A DNA stretch of 64,000 nt from Bacillus ndiopicus (GTDB lineage Bacteria > Bacillota > Bacilli > Bacillales_A > Planococcaceae). The notes under the pieces were generated by a model. It saw nothing but the letters and a program-made list of their open reading frames with translations, did no database searches and was not told the origin of the DNA. Both the position numbers and the translations under genes were made by a program. Numbering within the stretch: the stretch's first letter is position 1; every line of letters starts with the position of its first letter. The DNA lies in the NCBI RefSeq assembly GCF_000612805.1, contig NZ_HG964405.1, positions 319,963-383,962 on the forward strand, read 5' to 3'. This document shows positions 1 through 10,024 of the stretch, one piece after another.

Positions 1-10
1 ATCATAACGG

Positions 11-50
11 AGCTTGCCTAGAAATAAATTGTTTCTAGGCAAGCTTTTTT
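11..50 (+). terminator. Rho-independent terminator of a gene left of the window
   Basis: A 14-bp perfect stem (AGCTTGCCTAGAAA and its complement, 7-nt loop) is followed by a run of six T. It closes a transcription unit outside the window. Confidence 0.85.
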
Positions 51-74
51 ATGTATGTTTTTTGTATATACGGA

Positions 75-83
75 TGCTATAAT
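75..83 (+). promoter_or_regulatory. Candidate extended -10 promoter
   Basis: TGC-TATAAT lies about 85 nt upstream of the first gene, with no good -35 hexamer. It is the best sigma-A candidate for the coiled-coil gene. Confidence 0.35.
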
Positions 84-167
84 AAAGTTATTCTCTACAA
101 CTAAAATTGTTATGCGGCATTGAAGATGGAAATTTGCGCTGAAATTAAAAAGAAAGGAGTACAATGG

Positions 168-758
168 ATGGAAAAGGAAAATCAAATATATGAATTATTA
201 TTGAATATGCATGGCGATATTAAAGATTTAAAAGGAAACATGGAAGAATTAGAGCTAAGACTAGAAGGGAAAATGGAAGAGTTAGAGCAAAGACTAGAAG
301 GAAGAATGGAAAAGTTAGAGCATAGATTAGAAGGCAAAATGGAAGTACTAGAGCATAGATTAGAAGGTAAAATAGAAGCACTAGAGCATAGATTAGAAGG
401 CAAAATAGAAGAATTAGAGCATAGATTAGAAGGTAAAATGGAAGCACTAGAGCATAGAATAGAAGGCAAAATGGAAGAGTTAGAGCATGGATTAGAGGGT
501 AAAATAGAAGAATTAGAGCATAGAATAGAAGGCAAAATGGAAGAGTTAAAGCATAGTTTAGAAGAAAGAATGGAAAAGTTAGAACATAAACTAGAAGAGA
601 AAATTGAAGAAAACTTCATTGCAGTAGGTGAACAATTTGAACATGTTACAAAAATATTGCAAGAAGATCGAAATAAAAATGATCGGCAATTCGATTTTCA
701 TTCTTTGAAAATTATGGAGATAGAGCGCGATTTAAAATTTCATATACATGCCAATTAA
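168..758 (+). CDS. Coiled-coil protein built of hendecad repeats
   Basis: The protein has 196 residues. The ATG at 168 was chosen because AAAGGAG stands 8 nt upstream; an earlier in-frame ATG at 120 has no ribosome site. After about 24 residues come eleven tandem 11-residue units of the type MEELEHRLEGK, then a non-repetitive charged tail. Hendecad spacing is typical of slightly right-handed coiled coils, so a long helical rod is expected. There is no signal peptide or membrane segment, so it is probably cytoplasmic. I do not recognise a family and assign no function. It stands alone between two terminators. Confidence 0.75.
   Translation: MEKENQIYELLLNMHGDIKDLKGNMEELELRLEGKMEELEQRLEGRMEKLEHRLEGKMEVLEHRLEGKIEALEHRLEGKIEELEHRLEGKMEALEHRIEGKMEELEHGLEGKIEELEHRIEGKMEELKHSLEERMEKLEHKLEEKIEENFIAVGEQFEHVTKILQEDRNKNDRQFDFHSLKIMEIERDLKFHIHAN
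240..602 (+). repeat. Eleven tandem 33-bp repeats inside the coiled-coil gene
   Basis: The 33-bp unit (for example GAATTAGAGCATAGA within it) recurs head to tail eleven times with few changes. DNA similarity between units suggests recent expansion, so copy number may vary between strains. Confidence 0.85.
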
Positions 759-768
759 AATAGATTAA

Positions 769-823
769 GGAGTTGTCCGAAAAATAGGCTAATAAGCCAT
801 CTTTCGGGCAACTCCTTCTTTTG
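769..823 (+). terminator. Terminator after the coiled-coil gene
   Basis: GGAGTTGTCCGAAA pairs with TTTCGGGCAACTCC (one G-U pair), followed by TTCTTTT. Confidence 0.8.
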
Positions 824-868
824 CAGCAACTTGGATTGAAAAAGAATATAAAATTTGTTAAACTTACA

Positions 869-883
869 TTAGAATGATTCTAA
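869..883. promoter_or_regulatory. PerR-like box upstream of hemA
   Basis: TTAGAATGATTCTAA is a perfect 7-1-7 inverted repeat, close to the PerR consensus TTATAATNATTATAA. In B. subtilis the hemAXCDBL operon belongs to the PerR regulon. It lies about 55 bp upstream of the candidate promoter at 923-950, so either another promoter is used or the site is a different Fur-family operator. Confidence 0.45.
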
Positions 884-922
884 ATTAGTAATTATGTTCA
901 TAGCATGTTCACAAAACGAGTC

Positions 923-950
923 GTGAAAATGGGCATATTTGTGCTACAAT
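923..950 (+). promoter_or_regulatory. Candidate hemA promoter
   Basis: GTGAAA, 16 nt, then TACAAT preceded by TGC (extended -10), ending 38 bp before the hemA start. Confidence 0.35.
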
Positions 951-987
951 TGGAATTATGAATTAGAACGTGTGAGGTGTGAGGTTC

Positions 988-2328
988 ATGCATACTTTAG
1001 TCGTAGGCTTGAATTATAAAACAGCGCCAGTAGAAATTCGTGAAAAGCTATCATTTATTGAGAGCGAAATACCGAATGCGATGGAAGCGCTACAACAGCA
1101 AAAGAGTATTTTAGAAAATGTGATTGTGTCAACATGTAACCGAACAGAAATTTATGCGGTTGTTGATCAATTACATACAGGACGTTACTATATTAAACGC
1201 TTTTTAGCAGAATGGTTTCATTTATCAATCGAACAATTTGAGGCGCATTTATTTATTCATGAAGAGCAACAGGCAATTCAACATTTATTTAAAGTAACCG
1301 CTGGTATTGATTCGATGATTCTCGGTGAAACGCAAATTTTAGGGCAAGTGAGAACAAGCTTTTTGCAAGGGCAAGAGCTTGGGACGACAGGTACGGTATT
1401 TAATCAATTATTTAAGCAAGCTGTAACATTTGCTAAACGCGCGCATAATGAAACTGCAATTGGAGAAAATGCAGTATCTGTATCATATGCAGCGGTAGAG
1501 CTTGCGAAGAAAATTTTTGGCTCATTAAAGAAAACACATGTAGCTATTTTAGGTGCTGGAAAAATGGGTGAGCTAGCAATTCAAAACTTATACGGCAATG
1601 GTGTTGGGCAAGTAACTGTTATTAACCGTACGTTTGAAAAAGCGCAAGATTTAGCAGCTAAATTTGAGGGTGCAGCAAAATCAATGCAAGAATTGCAATG
1701 CACACTACTAGAAGCTGATATTCTAATAAGCTCTACAGGTGCGACAAATTATGTTATTGATTATGAACTTATGCAATATGTAGCGCGTATGCGTAAAGGG
1801 CAGCCGTTATTTATGGTTGATATTGCGGTTCCACGCGATTTAGATCCGCGTATTGCAGATTTACCGAATGTCTTTTTATATGATATCGATGATTTACAAG
1901 GAATTGTAGAAGCTAATTTAGCGGAACGTGAGAAGGCTGCTACACAAATTATGCAAATGATTGGCTATGAAGTAGCAGAGTTTAAAGCATGGTTGACAAC
2001 ACTAGGTGTAGTGCCTGTTATTGCAGCGTTGCGCAAAAAAGCTAGCCGTATTCAAGAAGAAACGATGCTTAGCATTGAAAATAAAATGCCAGATTTAACA
2101 GAACGTGAGCGTAAAATTTTAAGCAAGCATACGAAATCAATTATTAATCAACTGTTGAAGGAGCCAATTTTACAGGCGAAGGAAATGGCGAATTCTTCAA
2201 AAGCAAATGAGCAATTGCAGTTATTCCAAGCAATTTTCGGTATTGAAGATGATGTGCAAAATGAAATTGTCACTCATGAAAAAGAAAGTAAATCACCAGT
2301 GCAGCCAAAGCTTGCATTTGAATCATAA
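988..2328 (+). CDS. hemA: Glutamyl-tRNA reductase
   Basis: HemA reduces glutamyl-tRNA(Glu) to glutamate-1-semialdehyde with NADPH, the committed step of C5 tetrapyrrole synthesis. The 446-residue protein starts [14 protein letters not shown], as family members do. It carries the STCNRTE motif with the catalytic cysteine (about residue 50), the [10 protein letters not shown] segment, and a nucleotide-binding region around [13 protein letters not shown]. An upstream in-frame GTG at 979 was rejected because GAGGTG at 974-979 places the ribosome site 8 nt before ATG 988. It is the first gene of the hem cluster, but a terminator follows it. Confidence 0.97.
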   Translation: MHTLVVGLNYKTAPVEIREKLSFIESEIPNAMEALQQQKSILENVIVSTCNRTEIYAVVDQLHTGRYYIKRFLAEWFHLSIEQFEAHLFIHEEQQAIQHLFKVTAGIDSMILGETQILGQVRTSFLQGQELGTTGTVFNQLFKQAVTFAKRAHNETAIGENAVSVSYAAVELAKKIFGSLKKTHVAILGAGKMGELAIQNLYGNGVGQVTVINRTFEKAQDLAAKFEGAAKSMQELQCTLLEADILISSTGATNYVIDYELMQYVARMRKGQPLFMVDIAVPRDLDPRIADLPNVFLYDIDDLQGIVEANLAEREKAATQIMQMIGYEVAEFKAWLTTLGVVPVIAALRKKASRIQEETMLSIENKMPDLTERERKILSKHTKSIINQLLKEPILQAKEMANSSKANEQLQLFQAIFGIEDDVQNEIVTHEKESKSPVQPKLAFES

Positions 2329-2442
2329 AGGGCTTTGCTGGAGCAAGGAAAACTTGTGGCGGATAATCGTTCGCTAGTTGTGATAACGTAGAATTACAAA
2401 TAGAAGCGTTTTCGTATCTGTATGGTAAAATAATAGATAGGG

Positions 2443-2489
2443 GGCTGTCGAGAAAACAGGTTGGCACCTGCCTTTCTCGACAGCTTTTC
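2443..2489 (+). terminator. Terminator between hemA and hemX
   Basis: GGCTGTCGAGAAA pairs with TTTCTCGACAGC over a 17-nt loop, then CTTTT. It stands in the middle of what is normally one operon. The rest of the 432-bp hemA-hemX gap has no gene; a weak promoter-like pair (ATGACA 2615, CATAAT 2636, only 15 nt apart) is the best visible start site. Confidence 0.75.
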
Positions 2490-2760
2490 GCATGTTTTAG
2501 AAGTATGTTATTATGCTATTGAAAGCTTAAAAATAAAGAAGGATTTAGTGGTTTTGAAAAGGATAGTTAAATCCAACTTGTTCTTATAAAAAATTTTTTT
2601 CTTAACACTTTTCAATGACAATGTTTTACGCTTTGCATAATGAGCAAGGGTTTTTTAGCCATATTTTTCTATAAAAATGTGCACAGCTGTAGGAAAAGCA
2701 AGCATCCGCCTGTTTTTCTAAGAACCCCTTGGAATTTTGATGATAAAAGAAGGGATACTC

Positions 2761-3588
2761 ATGTCTGAAATGATAATGACGAGAACATATGAAGCAATCG
2801 TTATACTTTATGCGATTGGTCTCGTTTTTTATTTTATTGATTATTTATACCGACGAGTTCAGGCACGCCGCATTGCATTTTGGTTTGTGTCAATTGTCTG
2901 GGTATTGCAAACAGTTTATTTTATTTGGTTTATTTTTGAGATGAAACGTTTCCCTGTACTGTCTTTATTTGAAGGAGTTTATTTTTACGCTTGGTTGCTT
3001 ACTACATTGTCCATTATATTGCACTGTATTGTACGAGTAGATATGCCTGTATTTTTCATGAATATGCTAGGCTTTGTCTTTGTGACAATCCATTTATTGG
3101 CGCCGAACGATGTTGTGGAGCCTGTAAGAAATTCACTTATTTCGGAAGTGCTAATCATCCATATTAGCTTTGCGATTGCGGCGTATGCAGCGTTTTCATT
3201 ATCTTTCGTCTTTTCTGTACTACATTTAGTGCTGTATCGCATTTTAAAGGAAAAAAAGTTCAATCCTTTATGGTCGAGACTGCCTAACCTACAGCAAACA
3301 ACTAGCTGGATGAGCTACTCAATGCTTGTAGGTATCCCTTTGCTATTCGTTAGCTTAGTGTTAGGATTAGAATGGGCATTTTTATCAATTGATGAGTTTT
3401 CAATCGTCGATGCGAAAATTTTAGGCTCATTTTTTATAGCCATAATTTATATCATTATTTTACTGTTGCATCGCAGCAAAAAAATACTTAGCACGACGTA
3501 TGCATGGGCACAAATTTTTATATTTTTGCTCGTAGTTATTAATTTCTTCTTAGGCAGTAAACTATCAACATTCCATTTATGGTATTAA
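2761..3588 (+). CDS. hemX: HemX membrane protein (CcsA-like)
   Basis: This 275-residue integral membrane protein has about eight hydrophobic segments and matches HemX of Bacillus in length and in its N-terminus ([22 protein letters not shown]). HemX is a CcsA/CcmC-superfamily protein that lowers the HemA level in B. subtilis. ATG 2761 was chosen because AGAAGGG lies 5 nt upstream; an earlier ATG at 2740 lacks a ribosome site. It probably starts its own transcript here, because a terminator separates it from hemA. hemC follows 20 bp downstream. Confidence 0.9.
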   Translation: MSEMIMTRTYEAIVILYAIGLVFYFIDYLYRRVQARRIAFWFVSIVWVLQTVYFIWFIFEMKRFPVLSLFEGVYFYAWLLTTLSIILHCIVRVDMPVFFMNMLGFVFVTIHLLAPNDVVEPVRNSLISEVLIIHISFAIAAYAAFSLSFVFSVLHLVLYRILKEKKFNPLWSRLPNLQQTTSWMSYSMLVGIPLLFVSLVLGLEWAFLSIDEFSIVDAKILGSFFIAIIYIIILLLHRSKKILSTTYAWAQIFIFLLVVINFFLGSKLSTFHLWY

Positions 3589-3608
3589 GTGAAAGAGGTA
3601 GATTTTTA

Positions 3609-4541
3609 GTGAGAAAAATTATTGTTGGTTCACGTAAAAGTAAGCTTGCATTAACGCAAACGAACTGGTTTATTAATGAATTACGTGCTTCTGGGGCACC
3701 TTTTGAGTTTGAAGTAAAGGAAATCGTAACGAAAGGTGACCGTATATTGGATGTTCAGCTTTCAAAGGTTGGAGGTAAAGGCCTATTTGTAAAGGAAATC
3801 GAGCAAGCACTGTATGATAAAGAAATTGATTTTGCAGTACACTCGATGAAGGATATGCCTGCGGTACTACCTGAGGGGTTAGTAGTTGGATGTATTCCTC
3901 CGCGCGAAGATGCACGCGATGCTTTCATCTCGAAGGGGCATATCAAATTCGCAGACTTACCTCAAGGGGCTGTCGTTGGAACGAGCTCATTGCGACGTAG
4001 TGCACAGCTTTTACATGTAAGACCAGACCTTGAAATTAAATGGATTCGTGGCAATGTTGATACACGTTTAGCAAAACTTGAAACAGAGGATTATGATGCG
4101 ATTATTTTAGCAGCAGCAGGTTTAAAACGCCTAGGTTGGAGCGATGATGTGGTAACGGAGTATTTACCTGTAGATATTTGCTTACCAGCGATTGCACAAG
4201 GTTCGCTCGGTATCGAATGTCGCGCGGATGATACGGAATTGCTTGCTGCACTAGCAAAACTGACAGACGAAGCAACTTGGCATACTGCTCATGCAGAGCG
4301 TACATTCCTTGCTGAAATGGATGGTGGCTGTCAAGTACCAATCGCTGGTTATGCGACTGTTGAAGGTGAAAAAATTACTTTGACTGGTTTCGTTGCAGCT
4401 CCTGATGCTTCGGTTACATACCAAGAAACAGTAACAGGAACAGATGCGGTGGCAGTAGGGAAAGAAGTGGCCGCATTATTAACGAAGCAAGGAGCATTTG
4501 AGTTAATCCAACGTGTGAAGGCTGAGCAAGATGCAAAATAA
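3609..4541 (+). CDS. hemC: Porphobilinogen deaminase (hydroxymethylbilane synthase)
   Basis: HemC polymerises four porphobilinogens into hydroxymethylbilane. The 310-residue protein begins at GTG 3609 (AAAGAGGTAG 7 nt upstream), giving [18 protein letters not shown], a standard N-terminus. The conserved [15 protein letters not shown] and RGNVDTRL motifs are present. Cys-241 in [13 protein letters not shown] is the attachment site for the dipyrromethane cofactor. It overlaps hemD by 11 bp, so translation is probably coupled. Confidence 0.97.
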   Translation: MRKIIVGSRKSKLALTQTNWFINELRASGAPFEFEVKEIVTKGDRILDVQLSKVGGKGLFVKEIEQALYDKEIDFAVHSMKDMPAVLPEGLVVGCIPPREDARDAFISKGHIKFADLPQGAVVGTSSLRRSAQLLHVRPDLEIKWIRGNVDTRLAKLETEDYDAIILAAAGLKRLGWSDDVVTEYLPVDICLPAIAQGSLGIECRADDTELLAALAKLTDEATWHTAHAERTFLAEMDGGCQVPIAGYATVEGEKITLTGFVAAPDASVTYQETVTGTDAVAVGKEVAALLTKQGAFELIQRVKAEQDAK

Positions 4542-5271
4542 TGCCCCACTTGCAGGGAAAACAATTTATGTAACAGGTACACAAAAAGTTCAAACAATTA
4601 GCGAGCTTGTAGAACGCTATGGAGGGGAAATTAAGTACTTTCCACTCCTAGCTATACAAGAATGTGTAACAACTGAGGATGCTGTATGGCTGCAAAAATT
4701 AGCAATATATGATTGGTTAATTTTCACGAGCCAAAATGCAGTGACTAGCTTTATCAGAAAACTTGAACGCAACCCTATAGAAGTTTCATGTCGTATAGCC
4801 GCTGTAGGGATAAAAACAAAGGCGGAGCTTGAGCAACATGGTTTTACCGTCGATTTTGTGCCAACAATTTTTAGTGCGGATGTGTTTGTGAAGGAGTTTC
4901 CACAAATCGCTGGAGATGGTCGCTGCCTTTTTTTGAAAGGGAGCTTAGCAAAAAGTACAATTCGTGATGTGTTGCATTGTGATGAATGGATTGTTTATGA
5001 AACTGTCCCACTCACTACTTATGTTCAAGCATTGGAAGAAAGCTTGTTGCAGGCAAAGGAGCCAATTGTCATTTTTGCGAGTCCTTCTGCTGTGCAAGTA
5101 TATGCGCAGCATGTAGTACCCGTAATTGATTGGCGTTTTGTCACGGTGGCTTCCATTGGTCATGTAACGACAGCAGCATTAAAAGAGTATGGGGCACAGG
5201 TGGCGATACAGCCGCACAATTATACAATGCAAGCAGTAATAGAGCAGTTAATAGGAGGATATAAAAAGTGA
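4531..5271 (+). CDS. hemD: Uroporphyrinogen-III synthase
   Basis: HemD cyclises hydroxymethylbilane with ring-D inversion to uroporphyrinogen III. The 246-residue protein is slightly short for the family and poorly conserved in sequence, as is usual for HemD. Recognisable parts are the [11 protein letters not shown] and [12 protein letters not shown] segments and position between hemC and hemB. It overlaps hemC by 11 bp and hemB by 4 bp (GTGA). Confidence 0.93.
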   Translation: MQNNAPLAGKTIYVTGTQKVQTISELVERYGGEIKYFPLLAIQECVTTEDAVWLQKLAIYDWLIFTSQNAVTSFIRKLERNPIEVSCRIAAVGIKTKAELEQHGFTVDFVPTIFSADVFVKEFPQIAGDGRCLFLKGSLAKSTIRDVLHCDEWIVYETVPLTTYVQALEESLLQAKEPIVIFASPSAVQVYAQHVVPVIDWRFVTVASIGHVTTAALKEYGAQVAIQPHNYTMQAVIEQLIGGYKK

Positions 5272-6248
5272 CACAATTAAATTTCCAAAGACACCGACGA
5301 TTACGCCAAAATGCGGGCATGCGCGCAATGGTGAAAGAAACATATTTGCATAAGGAAGATTTAATTTATCCAATCTTTGTAGCTGAAGGCGAAAATATTA
5401 AAAATGAAGTAACATCAATGCCTGGTGTATTCCAGCTATCATTAGACAATTTAGGAGTAGAGTTAGATGAAGTAGTAGCACTTGGTATTCCAGCTGTTAT
5501 TTTATTTGGTCTACCTGCTGAGAAGGACGCTGTAGGAACTGGCGCATATCATGATCATGGCATTATTCAAAAGGCGACTCGCTTTACAAAGGAACGCTAT
5601 CCAGAGCTGCTTGTTATAGCGGATACTTGTCTGTGCGAATATACAGATCACGGACATTGTGGAGTTGTAGAAGGCGACCAAATTTTAAATGATCCTTCAT
5701 TAAATTTATTGGCGCAAACGGCTATTTCACAAGCGCAGGCAGGTGCTGATATTATTGCGCCATCTAATATGATGGATGGCTTCGTAGCAGCAATACGTGC
5801 AGGTTTAGATGAAGCAGGCTTTGCCCATATTCCGATTATGGCATATGCGGTGAAATATGCATCAGGCTATTATGGTCCTTTCCGTGAGGCAGCAGATGGT
5901 GCACCAAAATTCGGTGATCGCAAAACCTATCAAATGGATCCTTCTAATCGTTTAGAGGCGATGCGTGAGGCAGCGTCTGATGTGGATGAAGGTGCAGATT
6001 TCTTAATTGTCAAACCAGCACTTTCCTATTTGGATATTATTCGCGATGTGAAAAATAATTTTGTATTGCCAGTTGTTGCTTACAATGTGTCAGGGGAGTA
6101 TGCAATGGTGAAAGCGGCAGCAATCAATGGTTGGATTGATGAACGAGCGGTTGTCATGGAAACCCTTCTTGGTATGAAGCGCGCAGGTGCAGACTTAATT
6201 ATTACTTATCATGCGAAAGATGCAGCACGTTGGATGGAGGGGAAATAA
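5268..6248 (+). CDS. hemB: Delta-aminolevulinic acid dehydratase (porphobilinogen synthase)
   Basis: HemB condenses two 5-aminolevulinates into porphobilinogen. The 326-residue protein starts at GTG 5268, overlapping the hemD stop, with AGGAGG upstream. The zinc-type cysteine motif [14 protein letters not shown] and both Schiff-base lysine contexts ([16 protein letters not shown] and [13 protein letters not shown]) are present. hemL starts 1 bp after its stop. Confidence 0.97.
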   Translation: MTQLNFQRHRRLRQNAGMRAMVKETYLHKEDLIYPIFVAEGENIKNEVTSMPGVFQLSLDNLGVELDEVVALGIPAVILFGLPAEKDAVGTGAYHDHGIIQKATRFTKERYPELLVIADTCLCEYTDHGHCGVVEGDQILNDPSLNLLAQTAISQAQAGADIIAPSNMMDGFVAAIRAGLDEAGFAHIPIMAYAVKYASGYYGPFREAADGAPKFGDRKTYQMDPSNRLEAMREAASDVDEGADFLIVKPALSYLDIIRDVKNNFVLPVVAYNVSGEYAMVKAAAINGWIDERAVVMETLLGMKRAGADLIITYHAKDAARWMEGK

Positions 6249-6249
6249 T

Positions 6250-7539
6250 ATGCGTTCATATGAAAAATCGAAGCAAGCGTTTAGCGAAGCAGTTAATTTA
6301 ATGCCAGGCGGTGTAAATAGCCCTGTTCGCGCATTTAAATCCGTAAATATGAGCTCAATTTTTATGGAATCAGGTCAAGGTGCAATTATTCGTGATATTG
6401 ATGGCAACGAGTATATTGACTATGTTTTATCATGGGGACCATTAATTTTAGGGCATACACACCCAGAGGTTGTTGCAGCGATTAGCGAGCAGGCGGCAAA
6501 AGGAGCTTCATTTGGTGCGCCAACTTTATCTGAAAATAAATTGGCGAAGCTTGTAATGGAGCGCTTGCCATCAATTGAAATGATTCGTTTCGTTTCATCA
6601 GGTACAGAGGCAACGATGTCAGCATTACGCCTAGCGCGCGGCTATACTGGACGTGATAAAATCTTAAAATTTGAAGGCTCTTACCATGGACATGGAGATT
6701 CTTTATTAATCAAAGCGGGCTCTGGTGTAGCAACACTAGGCTTACCAGATAGTCCTGGTGTACCAACGGATGTTGCGAAAAATACATTAACAGTGGCATA
6801 CAATGATTTAGAATCAGCGAAATTAGTATTTGAAAAATACGGCAATGAATTAGCAGCAGTTATTTTAGAGCCAGTTGCTGGTAATATGGGGGTTGTACCA
6901 CCACAACCAGGCTTTTTAGAAGGCTTACGTGAATTAGCGACAGCGCATGGTGCATTATTAATTTTCGATGAAGTCATGACAGGCTTCCGAGTTGATTATG
7001 GTTGTGCGCAAAGCTATTATGGTGTAACACCAGATTTAACTTGCTTAGGTAAAGTTATTGGTGGTGGATTACCTGTAGGTGCATTTGGTGGTAAACGTGA
7101 AATTATGGAGCAAATTGCGCCAGCAGGTCCAATTTATCAAGCAGGTACATTATCAGGAAATCCACTTGCGATGACAGCAGGCTATGAAACATTAGTACGT
7201 TTAAATAAAGAGTCATACGATTATTTCTGCAAGTTAGGTGACCGATTAGAGGAAGGTTTCCGTGCGGCTGCAACGAAATACAATATTCCGCACACGGTAA
7301 ATCGTGCAGGTTCAATGATTGGTTTCTTCTTTACAAATGAGGAAGTAATTAATTTCGAAACAGCGAAAGCTTCTGACTTAGAGCTATTTGCGGAATACTT
7401 CAAACTAATGGCGGAGGAAGGCATTTTCCTACCACCATCCCAATTTGAAGGTATGTTTATTTCAACAGCTCACACGGAGGAGCATATTGCGAAAACCGTG
7501 GATGCATTCCATAAAGTATTTGCGAAATTGGCGAGATAA
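6250..7539 (+). CDS. hemL: Glutamate-1-semialdehyde 2,1-aminomutase
   Basis: HemL, a PLP enzyme, converts glutamate-1-semialdehyde to 5-aminolevulinate. The 429-residue protein starts at ATG 6250 behind GGAGGGG; this fits family length. The PLP lysine is in [18 protein letters not shown] and the FDEVMTGFR motif binds the cofactor. It is the last hem gene here. Its final 141 bp recur, 93.6% identical, at 11633-11773, so the present 3' end may have come in with the accessory DNA that follows. Confidence 0.97.
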   Translation: MRSYEKSKQAFSEAVNLMPGGVNSPVRAFKSVNMSSIFMESGQGAIIRDIDGNEYIDYVLSWGPLILGHTHPEVVAAISEQAAKGASFGAPTLSENKLAKLVMERLPSIEMIRFVSSGTEATMSALRLARGYTGRDKILKFEGSYHGHGDSLLIKAGSGVATLGLPDSPGVPTDVAKNTLTVAYNDLESAKLVFEKYGNELAAVILEPVAGNMGVVPPQPGFLEGLRELATAHGALLIFDEVMTGFRVDYGCAQSYYGVTPDLTCLGKVIGGGLPVGAFGGKREIMEQIAPAGPIYQAGTLSGNPLAMTAGYETLVRLNKESYDYFCKLGDRLEEGFRAAATKYNIPHTVNRAGSMIGFFFTNEEVINFETAKASDLELFAEYFKLMAEEGIFLPPSQFEGMFISTAHTEEHIAKTVDAFHKVFAKLAR

Positions 7540-7551
7540 TTCCATAAATTA

Positions 7552-7597
7552 AAAAATACTTAACACTTGTTTTATAAAACAAGTGTTAAGTATTTTT
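7552..7597. terminator. Bidirectional terminator after hemL
   Basis: A near-perfect palindrome of about 22 bp per arm (AAATACTTAACACTTG with its complement) starts in an A-run and ends in a T-run. From here to 8005 no gene is visible apart from the promoter at 7908-7935. Confidence 0.85.
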
Positions 7598-7907
7598 AAT
7601 TATAACTATAGAATCATGAGCAACAACCTTACTAATTGCCATACCAGTATAATAAGCGTAATAATAGAAATCCATCTTCGCTTTCAGCCAAATGAATAAC
7701 AGCAATATTCAGAGGATTAATATGAGAGAAATTATGAAAATAGACATAATACAAAAATAATATACGGAAAATTTCAACCATACATAAATTAATCTTTTGC
7801 TGTTTCCACTATACTATAAATAACGACACTGATTTTTACCCCCTTTTGCAAGGTTGAAAATAATATGCTGACAAAAAAATGGCGGAATATTGGCGGGTAT
7901 CGTCGGT

Positions 7908-7935
7908 TTGAAAGGATAATTTTTACTGTTACTAT
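7908..7935 (+). promoter_or_regulatory. Candidate promoter of the secreted-protein/ABC block
   Basis: TTGAAA, 16 nt, TACTAT, about 70 nt upstream of the secreted-protein start. Confidence 0.35.
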
Positions 7936-8005
7936 AAGTATAACCCATGGGATACACTATTTGTTACAGTGCTGTAGTAAATATAATCGAAGGAGGAATC
8001 ATAGT

Positions 8006-8389
8006 ATGAAATTCGGAAAAAAATTGATAACAGTTGGATTTTCTGCACTGGTTTTATTGGCATCCACTAATGCGTTTGCAGGTACAATTTCATCTCGTAC
8101 GCTCGCAGGTACAAATACGGAGACGCCACATACTGTATTGGGGGCAGGCTGGCATGTCTTAAAAGCTACTGCAGTAACAGGGAGTGGTACTGAAACTGCA
8201 AAGCAAATTATACCGCTACTGCCAGATAAAACAGTTGCGACTGTTTCTGTAAGTGCAGGAGGGGCAACAACAAACCAAGCAGGTTTTACAGCGATTGACA
8301 AAAATGCTGCTGGTGCAAACCAAAGCTATTATATCCATTGGGCAGGTAATACTGCTTCATCTAGCGCAACAGTCGAAATTTCACATTAG
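8006..8389 (+). CDS. Small secreted protein of unknown function
   Basis: The protein has 127 residues from ATG 8006, behind AGGAGG. A clear Sec signal peptide (MKFGKKL, a hydrophobic core, likely cut after TNAFA) leaves a mature part of about 102 residues. That part is rich in Gly, Ala, Thr and Ser, has no cysteine, and has alternating patterns that suggest beta strands. I do not recognise a family. The downstream ABC transporter genes run the same way with a 89-bp gap, so it may be their partner (exported factor, or substrate-binding or protected component); that is inference. The block it heads lies between hemL and a copy of the hemL tail. Confidence 0.75.
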   Translation: MKFGKKLITVGFSALVLLASTNAFAGTISSRTLAGTNTETPHTVLGAGWHVLKATAVTGSGTETAKQIIPLLPDKTVATVSVSAGGATTNQAGFTAIDKNAAGANQSYYIHWAGNTASSSATVEISH

Positions 8390-8478
8390 AAGATGTGTAG
8401 ATTAATAGTCTGAATATGTAGTCAAAATCAATATGATTTTGACTACATTACTATTTATAGAGAAAGGGTTTATCATAT

Positions 8479-10014
8479 ATGCTACAATCTCTAAAATCCG
8501 AAAGTAAAGTTATTTTCTATTATTTCAAAGTAACATCAAAAAGTATTCTAACTTATATTGGTATTTTTTTATTCACACTTCTTACCTTTATGCGTAGTTC
8601 AGTGGTAGGAGAATCGATTTTTACTTTTATAGATTACAATTATGTAGCTTTTATTTTTTGCAATCTTTTTTTCTCTGTATCTGCTACTCAACTTATGCAA
8701 AAACAACTAGAATCAACGTTGTTTTTAGAACGTAACCTTTGGCAACATGTCAAACGGCTCTATCTCACGTATTTCTTAATGATTACAGTATTATGTAGTT
8801 TTGTTATCATTTTTATTTTATTTTTTAACAATCCATCTACAAATTATGCATTTACACTATTGGGAATTATTCATTTTATTGTTATTTTTTATAGTTCTAA
8901 TTTAGTCGGAGTATCGATTGGGATTTGTGCAGGCTATTTTATTAAAAATGAATTATCAACGATACTGACGCTTCTTATATTAGGATTATTTACTGCGATT
9001 CCACGCATAGTTGCTGGGAAAAATGATACACTGACAGCTTTGTTCAGTTTATACGATGACCACCAGTTTATTATGACCAACACTTTAGTAGGTATATTAG
9101 TAAATACATCCTATTTAATGGATAAATTATTTCTTATCCTTTTAATTATTACAGTCGCATTGATTGTTCGCTTTGCAACTTATCCAAAAGAGAAATGGCT
9201 TTATAGTGGGTTATTATTAGTCGTTATCAGTTCACAACTATTGATATTAACGAATTATTCGATTCCTAAATTTCATTATAATTATCCAACAACATTGGAG
9301 CAAAACTATCAAATCATTGAACATAATATGAATTTAACATTATCTAACAAACTAAAAAATCAAAGCACAATTTCTCTTATACCTTTGGAGAAAACAGATA
9401 CGATTTCTTTATTATTAGATGATACGTTTGATGTACAACAAGTGCGAATAAATGAGCAAACGGTTTCGTATCAGCGTAGCAATCATGTAGTAACCATTGC
9501 ATATCCTTTTCAAGCGCAACAGCAGGTCGAAGTAACCATTCAGTACGAGGGAACTGTGTATATAGCTAACAATATTAATTTTGATACGTTTTATGTAAGT
9601 CCTTTAGCCATTAATTTACCAGGCGATAGTTTTAAATGGTATCCAGAAGCACCTGCTCATACACCTATAAATTTCAATATAAAAATAGGGAGTTCGGCAA
9701 CTATTTATAGTAATCTTACACAGACACAAAACTTCCAATTTCAAGGACGCGCGTATTCTGCACACTTATTTGCTGGGCAATACAAAATAGAAGAAGTAGA
9801 CGGGATTCGCTATATGCTACCGATTAACTATCAACTTTCGACAATTGAATCATACTTGCAGACCATACTTGATTCACCTACTGTATCCGAGGAAATCAAG
9901 AAAGTTATTACAGATAAAACCTATCAACAGTTAATTGTTGGTATTTGGCCTTTAGAAGATGGTTCAGATTCGATTAAAATGGAAGGGGATACACTGCTAC
10001 TAAACTTTATTTAA
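8479..10014 (+). CDS. ABC transporter permease with M1-peptidase-like extracellular domain
   Basis: The 511-residue protein has about seven hydrophobic segments in residues 20-265, then an extracellular region of about 240 residues. That region (FDVQQVRINEQTVSY, VEVTIQYEGTV, a WYPEA stretch) resembles the N-terminal beta domain of M1 aminopeptidases, as in known ABC permease/M1 fusions. The HExxH zinc motif and catalytic domain are absent; the protein stops soon after the beta part. It could be a truncated fusion or a shorter natural form. The ATPase gene starts 10 bp later. Confidence 0.65.
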   Translation: MLQSLKSESKVIFYYFKVTSKSILTYIGIFLFTLLTFMRSSVVGESIFTFIDYNYVAFIFCNLFFSVSATQLMQKQLESTLFLERNLWQHVKRLYLTYFLMITVLCSFVIIFILFFNNPSTNYAFTLLGIIHFIVIFYSSNLVGVSIGICAGYFIKNELSTILTLLILGLFTAIPRIVAGKNDTLTALFSLYDDHQFIMTNTLVGILVNTSYLMDKLFLILLIITVALIVRFATYPKEKWLYSGLLLVVISSQLLILTNYSIPKFHYNYPTTLEQNYQIIEHNMNLTLSNKLKNQSTISLIPLEKTDTISLLLDDTFDVQQVRINEQTVSYQRSNHVVTIAYPFQAQQQVEVTIQYEGTVYIANNINFDTFYVSPLAINLPGDSFKWYPEAPAHTPINFNIKIGSSATIYSNLTQTQNFQFQGRAYSAHLFAGQYKIEEVDGIRYMLPINYQLSTIESYLQTILDSPTVSEEIKKVITDKTYQQLIVGIWPLEDGSDSIKMEGDTLLLNFI

Positions 10015-10024
10015 AAGGGGTTTG

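Noticed and set aside
182..619. Minus-strand open frames across the coiled-coil gene
   Set aside because: They are Ser/Leu-rich shadows of the repeat on the other strand, without a ribosome site.
7610..7690. Minus-strand stretch that translates like a membrane-segment fragment (WISIITLIILVWQLVRLLLM)
   Set aside because: Too short, no start or site, and hydrophobic reading of AT-rich DNA is common.
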